This document shows positions 26,502 to 34,702 of a stretch of DNA of 39,643 bases, in pieces (the first letter of the stretch is position 1; every line of letters starts with the position of its first letter). Below the pieces are notes generated by a model. That model was not told where the DNA came from. It searched no databases and saw only the letters and a program-made list of their open reading frames with translations. Source of the DNA: Sulfurimonas sp. GTDB lineage: Bacteria; Campylobacterota; Campylobacteria; Campylobacterales; Sulfurimonadaceae. The position numbers and the translations under genes were made by a program. The DNA is taken from the NCBI RefSeq assembly GCF_028694895.1, contig NZ_JAQVKA010000008.1:1-39643 (forward strand), given 5' to 3'.

Positions 26502-26577
26502 GGCCAATTAGCTCAGTCGGTAGAGCAAATGACTGAAAATCATTGTGTCCTTGGTTCGATTCCGAGATTGGCCACCA
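26502..26577 (+). tRNA. tRNA-Phe (GAA), copy 2
   Basis: All 76 bases, including the encoded CCA, are identical to the copy at 26396-26471. A 30-base spacer separates the two. Co-transcription of both copies is likely. Confidence 0.98.
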
Positions 26578-26626
26578 CCTTTTGTATCAAAATAATCTTA
26601 TTTACACAATATTTTTAAAACACTGC

Positions 26627-26632
26627 TATAAT
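26627..26632 (+). promoter_or_regulatory. Extended -10 of the tmRNA gene
   Basis: TGCTATAAT ends 10 bases before the tmRNA 5' end, the right distance for a start at or just before G26643. TTTACA at 26601-26606 is a possible but widely spaced (20-base) -35. Confidence 0.6.
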
Positions 26633-26642
26633 TCCACTCAAT

Positions 26643-27019
26643 GGGGCTGACCTGGTTTCGACGGGATCAAGTAGCTTCTAATTGCATGTCGGACTGAGCA
26701 TTTCCGTTACGCGGCTCAACTTGCTTAAACGCAAACAATACAAATTATCGCCCAGCTTACGCAGTAGCTTAAGTTTTAACCCCTCGAAAGAGGCGGGCTG
26801 CTTCACCTATGGACTCTGGATAGATAGGATTCGAAGTATAACCCTTATGCAGATATACTTTACGTTTGTCTCGGACGTAAAAAGAAACTTAGAGGCTCGT
26901 CTTGTGTAACTTTGCAAGCTGTGTGAAGCAAGATTAAAAAATAAACAACTTTACTAAACATGTAGACGTTAGGAGTAGCGTGGTTTCGGACTGGAGTTCG
27001 ATCCTCCACAGCTCCACCA
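26643..27019 (+). ncRNA. ssrA: tmRNA (trans-translation)
   Basis: A one-piece 377-base tmRNA that rescues stalled ribosomes. The 5' end GGGGCTGACCTGGTTTCGAC and 3' end GGTTCGATCC..CAGCTCCACCA form the tRNA-Ala-like domain; the acceptor arms GGGGCTG and CAGCTCC pair with one G-U. The tag frame at 26731-26772 reads ANNTNYRPAYAVA then TAA. Its ending AVA differs from the more common LAA/KAA. CCA is encoded. An open frame at 26682-26909 crossing it is not a gene. Confidence 0.98.
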
Positions 27020-27089
27020 TTACAAACTTATTTCAAATATTTATCCTTTTTTACATCATAATTTTAACAACCCCTCAGCACTTATTCTG

Positions 27090-27095
27090 TATAAT
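27090..27095 (+). promoter_or_regulatory. Candidate -10 element of prs
   Basis: TATAAT 29 bases before the prs ATG, in the gap after the tmRNA. No clear -35 at standard spacing. Confidence 0.5.
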
Positions 27096-27123
27096 CGCCC
27101 ATAAATTTTTCAAAAGGTATAAC

Positions 27124-28050
27124 ATGCGCGGTTATAAAATTTTTGCTGGTTCGGCTAGCGTTGAATTTGCAAAAGAGGTATGTCAAATATTAGATGCTCC
27201 ATTGGCTAAGGCTGATATTAAAAAGTTTAGTGATGGTGAAATCTCTGTTCAAATCGCTGAGAGTGTACGTGGAAGAGATGTCTTTATCGTCCAATCAACT
27301 GGCGCTCCTTCAAACGACAACTTAATGGAGCTCCTTATTATGACTGATGCACTTCGTCGCTCATCTGCTTCAAGCATTACAGCTGTTGTGCCTTACTATG
27401 GCTATGCAAGACAAGACAGAAAAGCTGCTCCTCGTGTTCCAATTACTGCAAGATTAGTTGCTGACATGTATGAAGCTGCTGGAATTGATAGAGTTGTAAC
27501 TATAGACTTACATGCTGGGCAAATTCAAGGCTTTTTTAACATTCCAGTTGATAACCTTTATGGCTCTGTAACTTTTGAAAATTATATAAGAAGTAAAAAT
27601 CTAAAAAATCCAATCATCGCTTCTCCAGATATTGGCGGTGTTGCACGCGCTAGATACTTTGCACAAAGAATGGGCCTTGAGATGGTAATAGTTGATAAAC
27701 GCCGTGAAAAAGCTAATGAGAGCGAAGTTATGAATATTATCGGTGATGTTGATGGCAAAGATGTAATCATTATTGATGACATGGTTGACACTGCTGGAAC
27801 TATGGTAAAAGCGGCTACTGCTCTTAAGAACAAAGGAGCTACCTCTGTAATAGCATGTGCAACACATGCAGTTCTTAGTGGAAAAGCTTATGAAAATATC
27901 GAAAACGGTGAGCTAGATGAGCTAATCATCACAAATACGCTAGAGTCAAAACCTCACAAAAAAATCATTGTTTTAACAGTAGCGCCTCTTTTTGCAGAGG
28001 TTATACGCAGAGTTTATCACAATGAGAGTGTAAATAGTCTCTTTTCGTAA
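27124..28050 (+). CDS. prs: Ribose-phosphate pyrophosphokinase (PRPP synthase)
   Basis: Makes PRPP from ribose 5-phosphate and ATP for nucleotide, His and Trp synthesis. The start is the ATG at 27124 (MRGYKIFAGSAS, 308 aa) with AAAAGG 6 bases upstream. The open frame extends back into the tmRNA gene, but that part is not protein-coding. Motifs are SDGEISVQI, QSTGAPSNDNLMELL, VVPYYGYARQDRK, the catalytic VDKRRE loop and the PRPP-binding IIIDDMVDTAGTM. Downstream lepA begins 14 bases after the stop. Confidence 0.97.
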   Translation: MRGYKIFAGSASVEFAKEVCQILDAPLAKADIKKFSDGEISVQIAESVRGRDVFIVQSTGAPSNDNLMELLIMTDALRRSSASSITAVVPYYGYARQDRKAAPRVPITARLVADMYEAAGIDRVVTIDLHAGQIQGFFNIPVDNLYGSVTFENYIRSKNLKNPIIASPDIGGVARARYFAQRMGLEMVIVDKRREKANESEVMNIIGDVDGKDVIIIDDMVDTAGTMVKAATALKNKGATSVIACATHAVLSGKAYENIENGELDELIITNTLESKPHKKIIVLTVAPLFAEVIRRVYHNESVNSLFS

Positions 28051-28063
28051 CTAAAGGAATTAA

Positions 28064-29854
28064 TTGAAAAACATTAGAAATTTTTCTATCATAGCGCATA
28101 TTGACCATGGCAAGAGTACTTTAGCAGACCGCATTATTCAAGAGTGTGGATCAGTTAGTGAGCGAGAGCTTGGTAAGCAGATGATGGACACAATGGACAT
28201 TGAAAAAGAGCGCGGAATTACCATAAAAGCGCAAAGTGTTAGACTTGATTATGTCAAAGATGGCGAGCACTATATCTTAAACCTCATCGACACTCCCGGC
28301 CACGTTGACTTCTCTTATGAAGTTAGCAAATCTCTAGCTTCAAGTGATGGCGCACTTTTAATAGTTGACGCTGCTCAAGGGGTTGAAGCGCAAACTATTG
28401 CAAACGTTTATCTAGCTATGGAGAACAACTTAACGCTTATTCCAGTTATAAACAAAATAGATCTTCCAGCAGCTGACCCTATAAAAGTAGCAGAAGAGAT
28501 AGAGACAAGTATCGGTATAGATGCAACTGACGCTATATTGGTCTCGGCAAAAACAGGAGTTGGTATTCGTGAGCTTATAGATGCTATTGTTGATCGTATC
28601 CCTGCACCAGTTGGAGATACAAATGCTACAACAAAAGCTATCATCTATGATTCATGGTTTGACCCATATCTAGGTGCATTGGCACTTGCTCGTGTTTTTG
28701 ATGGCGAGATAAGAGTAAAACAAAAAGTAAGACTGATGAGTAACGGTGAAGAGCATGAAGTTCTTGATCTCATGTATCCACATCCACTAAAGCGTAAAAA
28801 AACTTCTGTTATAAAAAGCGGTGAGATAGGAATTGTTGTTTTAGGATTAAAAGGGGTTCATGTTATAAATGTAGGCGACACTATTACTGATGCTAAAAAT
28901 CCTACTTTAGAGCCTGTTTTAAAATATGAAGCGGCAAAACCTTTTGTATTTGCTGGAATATATCCGATAGATACTGATAAATTTGAAGATTTACGTGAAG
29001 CGCTTGATAAACTAAAACTAAATGACTCTTCACTCTCTTATGAGCCTGAAACATCAGTAGCTCTTGGTTTTGGCTTTCGTGTTGGCTTTTTGGGAATGCT
29101 TCATATGGAAGTTATCAAAGAAAGACTTGAGCGTGAGTTTGACCTTGATTTGATAGCTACTGCTCCATCAGTTGTTTACAATGTTTATCTAACAGATAAC
29201 ACGATGGTAGAGGTGCAAAATCCTTCAGAACTTCCTCATATAAGTAGAATCGAGCGCATAGAAGAGCCTTATGTAAAAGCAACTGTTATAACTCCAACTG
29301 AATATCTTGGAAACATCATAAATCTTTTAGTTGCAAAAAGAGGCGCTCAAGATAAGATGACTTATCTAAACGAGACTAGAGTTATGCTTGAGTACTCACT
29401 TCCTATGAATGAAATAGTCGTTGATTTCTATGACAAACTAAAGTCTATCTCAAAAGGCTACGCTAGTTTTGATTATGAGCCTATTGGTTTTAGAGAGGGC
29501 GATTTGGTCAAGCTTGATGTTGTAGTTGCTGGAGAGATTGTTGATGCGCTTAGTATCATTGTTCATAGAAGTGCGGCTGAGCATCGCGGTCGCGCACTTG
29601 TAAAAAACATGAAAGAGATAGTTCCTCGTCAACTCTTTGAAGTAGCTATTCAGGCTTCACTTGGAAACAGAGTAATCGCTAGAGAAACCATAAAAAGTAT
29701 GGGTAAAAACGTTACCGCAAAATGTTATGGTGGTGACATTACCAGAAAAAGAAAGCTTTTAGAGAAACAAAAAGAGGGTAAAAAAAGAATGAAATCTATC
29801 GGAAAAGTTCAGTTGCCACAAGAGGCGTTTATGTCTGTACTTAAGATGGACTAA
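28064..29854 (+). CDS. lepA: Elongation factor 4 (back-translocating GTPase)
   Basis: A ribosome-associated GTPase that moves stalled ribosomes back by one codon. The 596-aa length is standard. G motifs: [10 protein letters not shown] (G1), RGITIKAQ (G2), DTPGH (G3), NKIDLP (G4), SAKTG (G5). The LepA-specific C-terminal domain, with [23 protein letters not shown], separates it from EF-G. The start is TTG, supported by AAAGGA 6 bases upstream and by [16 protein letters not shown], the expected N-terminus. Confidence 0.98.
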   Translation: MKNIRNFSIIAHIDHGKSTLADRIIQECGSVSERELGKQMMDTMDIEKERGITIKAQSVRLDYVKDGEHYILNLIDTPGHVDFSYEVSKSLASSDGALLIVDAAQGVEAQTIANVYLAMENNLTLIPVINKIDLPAADPIKVAEEIETSIGIDATDAILVSAKTGVGIRELIDAIVDRIPAPVGDTNATTKAIIYDSWFDPYLGALALARVFDGEIRVKQKVRLMSNGEEHEVLDLMYPHPLKRKKTSVIKSGEIGIVVLGLKGVHVINVGDTITDAKNPTLEPVLKYEAAKPFVFAGIYPIDTDKFEDLREALDKLKLNDSSLSYEPETSVALGFGFRVGFLGMLHMEVIKERLEREFDLDLIATAPSVVYNVYLTDNTMVEVQNPSELPHISRIERIEEPYVKATVITPTEYLGNIINLLVAKRGAQDKMTYLNETRVMLEYSLPMNEIVVDFYDKLKSISKGYASFDYEPIGFREGDLVKLDVVVAGEIVDALSIIVHRSAAEHRGRALVKNMKEIVPRQLFEVAIQASLGNRVIARETIKSMGKNVTAKCYGGDITRKRKLLEKQKEGKKRMKSIGKVQLPQEAFMSVLKMD

Positions 29855-29864
29855 AGAAGATAAT

Positions 29865-30440
29865 TTGCGCTGCTTGATGTGTGAGAATTTATCTCTTTCA
29901 CATATCTGCAAAAAGTGTCAAAGCACTTTTTTAACTCCCTCCATTTATAGAAGAAAAATCTTTCAAGATATAGAAGTTATCTCCTTTTACAAATACAGCG
30001 ATATAAAAAACTTGCTTCATACAAAACACACTGATTTGGGTTACTACATCTATACTATTTTAGCAAAGAACTCACTTGCAAAATTTGCTTCAGAGTTCTC
30101 TTATGAACATCAGTTAACTTCCATCGCTATTGATGATACTTTAAGTGACGCATACTCTCATACTGCTATACTTAACAAAGCCCTAAAGAGCGACTTTATA
30201 TCGCCTAAATTCAACAAACTAAGAGCAAAAAACAGGGTGAGTTACTCTGGAAAAAGTAGAGAGTTTAGGATGTTAAATCCTAGAAATTTTGAGCTTAAAG
30301 ATTTTAAAGAAAAAGAGCTTATTTTGGTTGATGATATAGTAACAACAGGCTCAACTTTTACTCAAGCCATTTCACTACTGCACTCAAAAGAGAAAAATAT
30401 TCTTTTTTGCCTCTCCTTAGCTGATGCAAGTGTAAAATAA
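29865..30440 (+). CDS. ComF-family phosphoribosyltransferase-like protein
   Basis: A 191-aa protein with an N-terminal zinc-ribbon-like pair (C3-x2-C6 and C15-x2-C18) and a C-terminal phosphoribosyltransferase fold with the PRPP loop VDDIVTTGST (155-164). ComF proteins are linked to DNA uptake in competent bacteria, but the biochemical role is unclear. The start is TTG at 29865, preferred over ATG at 29877 because the later start would lose C3 of the first cysteine pair. It lies 10 bases after lepA and is probably co-transcribed. Confidence 0.8.
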   Translation: MRCLMCENLSLSHICKKCQSTFLTPSIYRRKIFQDIEVISFYKYSDIKNLLHTKHTDLGYYIYTILAKNSLAKFASEFSYEHQLTSIAIDDTLSDAYSHTAILNKALKSDFISPKFNKLRAKNRVSYSGKSREFRMLNPRNFELKDFKEKELILVDDIVTTGSTFTQAISLLHSKEKNILFCLSLADASVK

Positions 30441-30488
30441 GCAATAGCTATATATACTTTGTACATACTATAAATATTGAGGTTAATT

Positions 30489-32351
30489 TTGAAGTTTTTG
30501 GTTATCTTATCGCTACTACTCTCATCTGTCTATGCACAGGAGAGCAACCTTGATGACCTCCTATCAAAGTATCGCCAAGCAAATGAACTTCATAACGAAA
30601 CAAAAGATGAAAAATCTGGGCATGTTATAGTATATTCTCGCTCAGACTTAGACAAAATGCAGGCGTATACTCTTAATGATGTACTAAAGACTATCAAGCT
30701 ATTTACTCTAAAGAGCACAAATTTTGGCCTTACCTCGTTAGTTAAAACTCCATATGCAGAAAGCTCTATGCCCTCTATAAAAATATATATAAACTCTTAT
30801 GAGTTATCATCCATTACCACTGGTTCTGGACTAGCACAATATGGAAAGATGGGGCTTAACCACATAGATCACATTGAGATATATCAAGCTTCAAATACGA
30901 TAAGTTTTCATGGAGAATCTGGAAATATGGTTATAAAGTTATATACTAAAGATCCATCAAAAGAGAACGCAACCGTTCTTCAAGCCTCTGCAGACTCAAA
31001 GGGTGGCACTAGAGGTCAAATCATAGACGCTCAAAGCTTTGATGAGTACTCCTACTTGGCAAATGCTGATGTAAGTAATAGTAACTACGATGAGCAAATT
31101 AGCCCGAACGGAAGTCTTTATTCAAGAGATGGAAATAGAGGTCAGTTCTACTTTAACTTTACAAAAAAAGATGATTACATTATAGAAGGCGGAGCTTCAG
31201 TTGAAGACTATAATCTTTACAGCGGATTTGCAAGTTCCATAACAGGCGGTGATATAAATACAAAGTATACTTATCTTAGTTTTACTAAACAATTTGAAAA
31301 AAATATAGAGCTTATTTTCTCTACTACTTATGAAACAGTGGATATAGCAAATACAGACTCTTTAGGAATAAATCTATTTGATGGTAGTTCGAGCAATGCT
31401 TTAGAGATACAAAATGGCTCTTTCACACATGATTTAGTATTGCAAAAAAGAGATACATATAAAGACAACAACCTTCTTTATGGTATTCAAATAAAGAAAA
31501 AAGCCTTTTTCTTGGATTCATTTAAAAGTAACGGTGTAGAAAAGCCTATTATCCTTGGCCCAAAAAACCTCGATATATATATGCTCTTTTTTGAAGATAC
31601 ATACAGCATAAATGATAGTAACAAAATCACCTTTAGCACAAAGTTTGATCACTTTGAGAATCATGCTACAAAATCAACTACAGAAAATATTTTACGTCTT
31701 GCATATATCTCAAGGTTAAATGATGAGCTATCTGTTAAAACTATTATTCAAAATGGATATGTTTATCCTCTTGCAACACAAACAACTTTCTCTCCGCTAT
31801 ACAACATAAATCCAAACCTAGAGAGATCAAAGGTGAGTATTGCAAAAGCAGAAATAGAATATGAAAAAGATGATTTAACATTAACTCTTGGAGCAGCCGC
31901 ATCGAAGTCTAAAAATAATATTGTTTTCAATCCCACACTAAATATGTATGTAAATAATGATAGTAGTTCTGATTTTTCTCAAATGTCTTTGGGTACAGAG
32001 TATAGATTTAGCTCAGAAAATAAAATCATACTAGAATACTTCAAAGCCTTCAAAGAAAATGGCAATCTATCTTCAGACTCTGGCGCCCTGCTTCAACTAT
32101 ACACTACATATGGCAAGTTTGATATCTATAATGAGCTTGTATATAGATCATCGTATAGAGGAATAGATAATGTTTATGTTGATGATGGTTATGATTATAC
32201 AGCGGGGGCAATCTATCACCATAATAAAGATATAAATATAAAACTAAAAGGTGAGAATCTCTTTGATAAGGCAATAGAGAGTAGTATTAAAGGAGTGAGT
32301 ATCCCTTCTCTTGAGAGAAGATTGATCTTAACACTGGAGTATATTTTTTAA
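30489..32351 (+). CDS. TonB-dependent-receptor-like outer-membrane protein
   Basis: A 620-aa protein with a signal peptide (1-16, MKFLVILSLLLSSVYA), a short linker (DDLLSKYRQANELHNETKD), a plug domain (HVIVYSRSDLDKMQAYTLNDVLKTI ... HIDHIEIYQASNTISFHG) and a beta barrel with alternating polar and aromatic strands ending in Phe. The plug lacks an evident TonB box. The start is taken as TTG at 30489, with GAGG 6 bases upstream, rather than TTG at 30477. Its TAA abuts the ATG of a small exported protein and is followed by a GGDEF-EAL enzyme, so a sensing role (ligand unknown) rather than simple uptake is proposed. Confidence 0.75.
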   Translation: MKFLVILSLLLSSVYAQESNLDDLLSKYRQANELHNETKDEKSGHVIVYSRSDLDKMQAYTLNDVLKTIKLFTLKSTNFGLTSLVKTPYAESSMPSIKIYINSYELSSITTGSGLAQYGKMGLNHIDHIEIYQASNTISFHGESGNMVIKLYTKDPSKENATVLQASADSKGGTRGQIIDAQSFDEYSYLANADVSNSNYDEQISPNGSLYSRDGNRGQFYFNFTKKDDYIIEGGASVEDYNLYSGFASSITGGDINTKYTYLSFTKQFEKNIELIFSTTYETVDIANTDSLGINLFDGSSSNALEIQNGSFTHDLVLQKRDTYKDNNLLYGIQIKKKAFFLDSFKSNGVEKPIILGPKNLDIYMLFFEDTYSINDSNKITFSTKFDHFENHATKSTTENILRLAYISRLNDELSVKTIIQNGYVYPLATQTTFSPLYNINPNLERSKVSIAKAEIEYEKDDLTLTLGAAASKSKNNIVFNPTLNMYVNNDSSSDFSQMSLGTEYRFSSENKIILEYFKAFKENGNLSSDSGALLQLYTTYGKFDIYNELVYRSSYRGIDNVYVDDGYDYTAGAIYHHNKDINIKLKGENLFDKAIESSIKGVSIPSLERRLILTLEYIF

Positions 32352-32783
32352 ATGAAGATATTTTTACTCTCCCTACTTTTAGCACTAACGCTTTTTTCAA
32401 ACGAAAACAAAGAGACTATTCAAGTAGAAATTTTAGAGAAAATTTTTCAAAATATCTCTTTAGATGATAAGATAGTAATATGGTCTGATAATAAAAATAT
32501 AATTCAAGAGTTTGAAAAAAGAGCCCACTTCTCTACGACTGAGGAGTGCCAAAAAGCTTCAATAATTGTACTTGAAGATAAGAAAAATTTAAAAGAAGGC
32601 TCTTGTGATAAAGCTATTTTTGTACTTAATTATGAGCTTTTAAAAGAGATTCCTAGAAGTTTTGGCTCGATGTTTTGGAAAAAAGGCAGACCAAACATTG
32701 TAATAATTGAGCCAAGAATAAAAGAGCAAAATATCTCAATATCTAAAAAACTTGACATATATAAAGAAGAAAAGATATGGTAA
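32352..32783 (+). CDS. Small exported protein between a receptor and a c-di-GMP enzyme
   Basis: A 143-aa protein with a signal peptide (1-16, MKIFLLSLLLALTLFS). The mature part is alpha/beta with two cysteines (C66 and C85) that could form a disulfide, and a distinctive C-terminal segment FGSMFWKKGRPNIVIIEPR. I do not recognise the family. The position and general pattern recall YfiR (DUF4154), a periplasmic inhibitor of the diguanylate cyclase YfiN, but similarity is too weak to assert. It abuts the receptor gene and overlaps the enzyme gene by 7 bases, so all three are made together. It may relay a signal through the periplasm. Confidence 0.6.
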   Translation: MKIFLLSLLLALTLFSNENKETIQVEILEKIFQNISLDDKIVIWSDNKNIIQEFEKRAHFSTTEECQKASIIVLEDKKNLKEGSCDKAIFVLNYELLKEIPRSFGSMFWKKGRPNIVIIEPRIKEQNISISKKLDIYKEEKIW

Positions 32784-34702
32784 GAAAAAGGGGACTAGTA
32801 GTCTTTTCTCTGCTCTTTATGCTTGGGCTATTTTTAGCATATACTTATAATGCTATTTCAAAAGCAAAAGAGACTATTTTTGAGCGCATTGAAAAGCATG
32901 AGATAGATCATATATCTTTAGTCTTGCAAAATCTACAAAAAGACATATGCGCAAATAATCCAATTACGGATCAAGAGGGTTTAGTCTCTTTTTTTGAGCA
33001 AAAACAAAATAGAGAAAAATATGAGCATATTCTCTCAATGGCGCTATCTTCGGATGTTAAATATTCATATATATTATATAAAGACGATGAGAATAAGTTT
33101 AGATTTTTACTTGATGCATCAAAAACAGACAAAGCAAACTTCAACCAAAAATTTGATATTAATTTAAAAGAGTATAACCTTATCTACACGCTAAAAGAGC
33201 CTCAAATTATAAAACAAAAAAATATTGAAAACATCTATGTAACCTATCTTTACCCGATTATAAGCAGCAGTGGGGTTGTCGTTGGATTTTTTAACATAGA
33301 CTTTACAACAGATATAAAGATGATTATTTTAGACTCTATCAAACCTCTAGAAGCCTTTTTTAACATACTAACTATCTTCATATTTATATTTATTGGTGTT
33401 GCACTTGTGCAAATCTTTCACTACTTTATAACTAGAAAAAAGATTTTTACAGATACTCTTACAAACACATTTAACAGAAACTATCTCGAAGAGATAGAGC
33501 ATGTACTAAACCTCGAAAAATATTCTGTTGCCATACTTGATTTGGATAAATTTAAATTTATCAATGATACATACGGGCATAAAGCTGGAGATTATATTCT
33601 CTCCCATGTCAGTGCTATATTTAAAGATTCCATTAGAGATAGTGACATATTAGTTCGTTATGGAGGAGAGGAGTTCTTACTTCTTATAAACAACAGAGAC
33701 GATTCAAAATCAAACTTAAATATTTGTGAGAGAATAAGAAGCAATATTGCTCAAGAAAATTTTTCATTTGATGGACATGATATAAAAGTAACTCTCTCTA
33801 TGGGAGTTCACAAGCATCCATCCCTAGAAAAAAATCTCCAAGAAGCTATCAAAATAGCTGATAAGATGCTTTATGAAGCAAAACGTAGTGGTAGAAATAA
33901 AATAGTTATTTATGATGAGAAACTAAGTAGCTACTCATCAGCATCTTCTTCTGCAAAATATCTGAGCTTTGTAAAAGAGGCTTTAGATGAAAATCGTATA
34001 ATATGCCACTATCAACCTATATACAATCATAAAACAGGAGAGATTTTTAAATATGAAGCTCTTGTTCGAATTATTGATAAAGATGGAAAAACAGTTATGC
34101 CTATGAGTTTTATGCCATATATAAAGCTCACAAACATGCACTATAAGCTCACGCAAAGAATCCTATCTCTAGTTTTAGATAAGTTTAAAGAGAACCAACT
34201 TCTTGTAAGTATAAATATTAATTTCTCAGATTTAATGAATCCAGATATTGAACAAAGCATTGTAAGGGCACTAAAATCAAACCATCACTTAGCTTCTAGA
34301 GTAACTTTTGAGATACTAGAGAGTGATGAGATTGATAATATTGAGCTCTTTAAACAAAAGATTCATCTTCTTCATTCACTAAAAGCAAAAGTCTCTATTG
34401 ATGATTTTGGCAGCGGATACTCAAACTTTAAAAGCGTTATTGATGTTGAAGCAAATTTTCTAAAAATTGATGGCTCTTTAATTAAAAACATAGATGTAAA
34501 TAGTAAAGATTTCAAAGTGGTCAAGAGCATCATACACTTTGCAGCACAGAGCAACATGCAGACAATCGCTGAGTTTGTGCACTCAAGAGAAGTTTATGAG
34601 AAGCTTCTTCTTTTAGATATAGACTACATGCAAGGTTACTATATATCTAAGCCAGAAGCTCATCTAGTTTTAAAAAATGAGCTTTTTAAAACAGTTTTTT
34701 AA
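32777..34702 (+). CDS. Membrane-bound GGDEF-EAL c-di-GMP enzyme
   Basis: A 641-aa inner-membrane protein. Helix 1 (7-23), a periplasmic domain of about 170 residues (likely a Cache-type sensor), helix 2 (about 190-214), then GGDEF (225-380) and EAL (395-640) domains. The cyclase site GGEEF (296-300) and inhibitory I-site RDSD (287-290) are intact. The phosphodiesterase residues are also present: EAL (427-429), FEILE (511-515), DDFGSGYSN (542-550), K563, E599 and QGY (619-621). Both activities are therefore possible, with net direction unknown. Its periplasmic domain could bind the preceding small protein. The last 17 bases overlap a convergent gene. Confidence 0.88.
   Translation: MVRKRGLVVFSLLFMLGLFLAYTYNAISKAKETIFERIEKHEIDHISLVLQNLQKDICANNPITDQEGLVSFFEQKQNREKYEHILSMALSSDVKYSYILYKDDENKFRFLLDASKTDKANFNQKFDINLKEYNLIYTLKEPQIIKQKNIENIYVTYLYPIISSSGVVVGFFNIDFTTDIKMIILDSIKPLEAFFNILTIFIFIFIGVALVQIFHYFITRKKIFTDTLTNTFNRNYLEEIEHVLNLEKYSVAILDLDKFKFINDTYGHKAGDYILSHVSAIFKDSIRDSDILVRYGGEEFLLLINNRDDSKSNLNICERIRSNIAQENFSFDGHDIKVTLSMGVHKHPSLEKNLQEAIKIADKMLYEAKRSGRNKIVIYDEKLSSYSSASSSAKYLSFVKEALDENRIICHYQPIYNHKTGEIFKYEALVRIIDKDGKTVMPMSFMPYIKLTNMHYKLTQRILSLVLDKFKENQLLVSININFSDLMNPDIEQSIVRALKSNHHLASRVTFEILESDEIDNIELFKQKIHLLHSLKAKVSIDDFGSGYSNFKSVIDVEANFLKIDGSLIKNIDVNSKDFKVVKSIIHFAAQSNMQTIAEFVHSREVYEKLLLLDIDYMQGYYISKPEAHLVLKNELFKTVF

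Noticed and set aside
26682-26909. Open reading frame of 75 codons
   Set aside because: Lies wholly inside the tmRNA gene; only the 13-codon tag frame at 26731-26772 is translated.
26980-27123. N-terminal extension of prs
   Set aside because: Overlaps the tmRNA 3' end; the PRPP synthase homology and Shine-Dalgarno point to the ATG at 27124.
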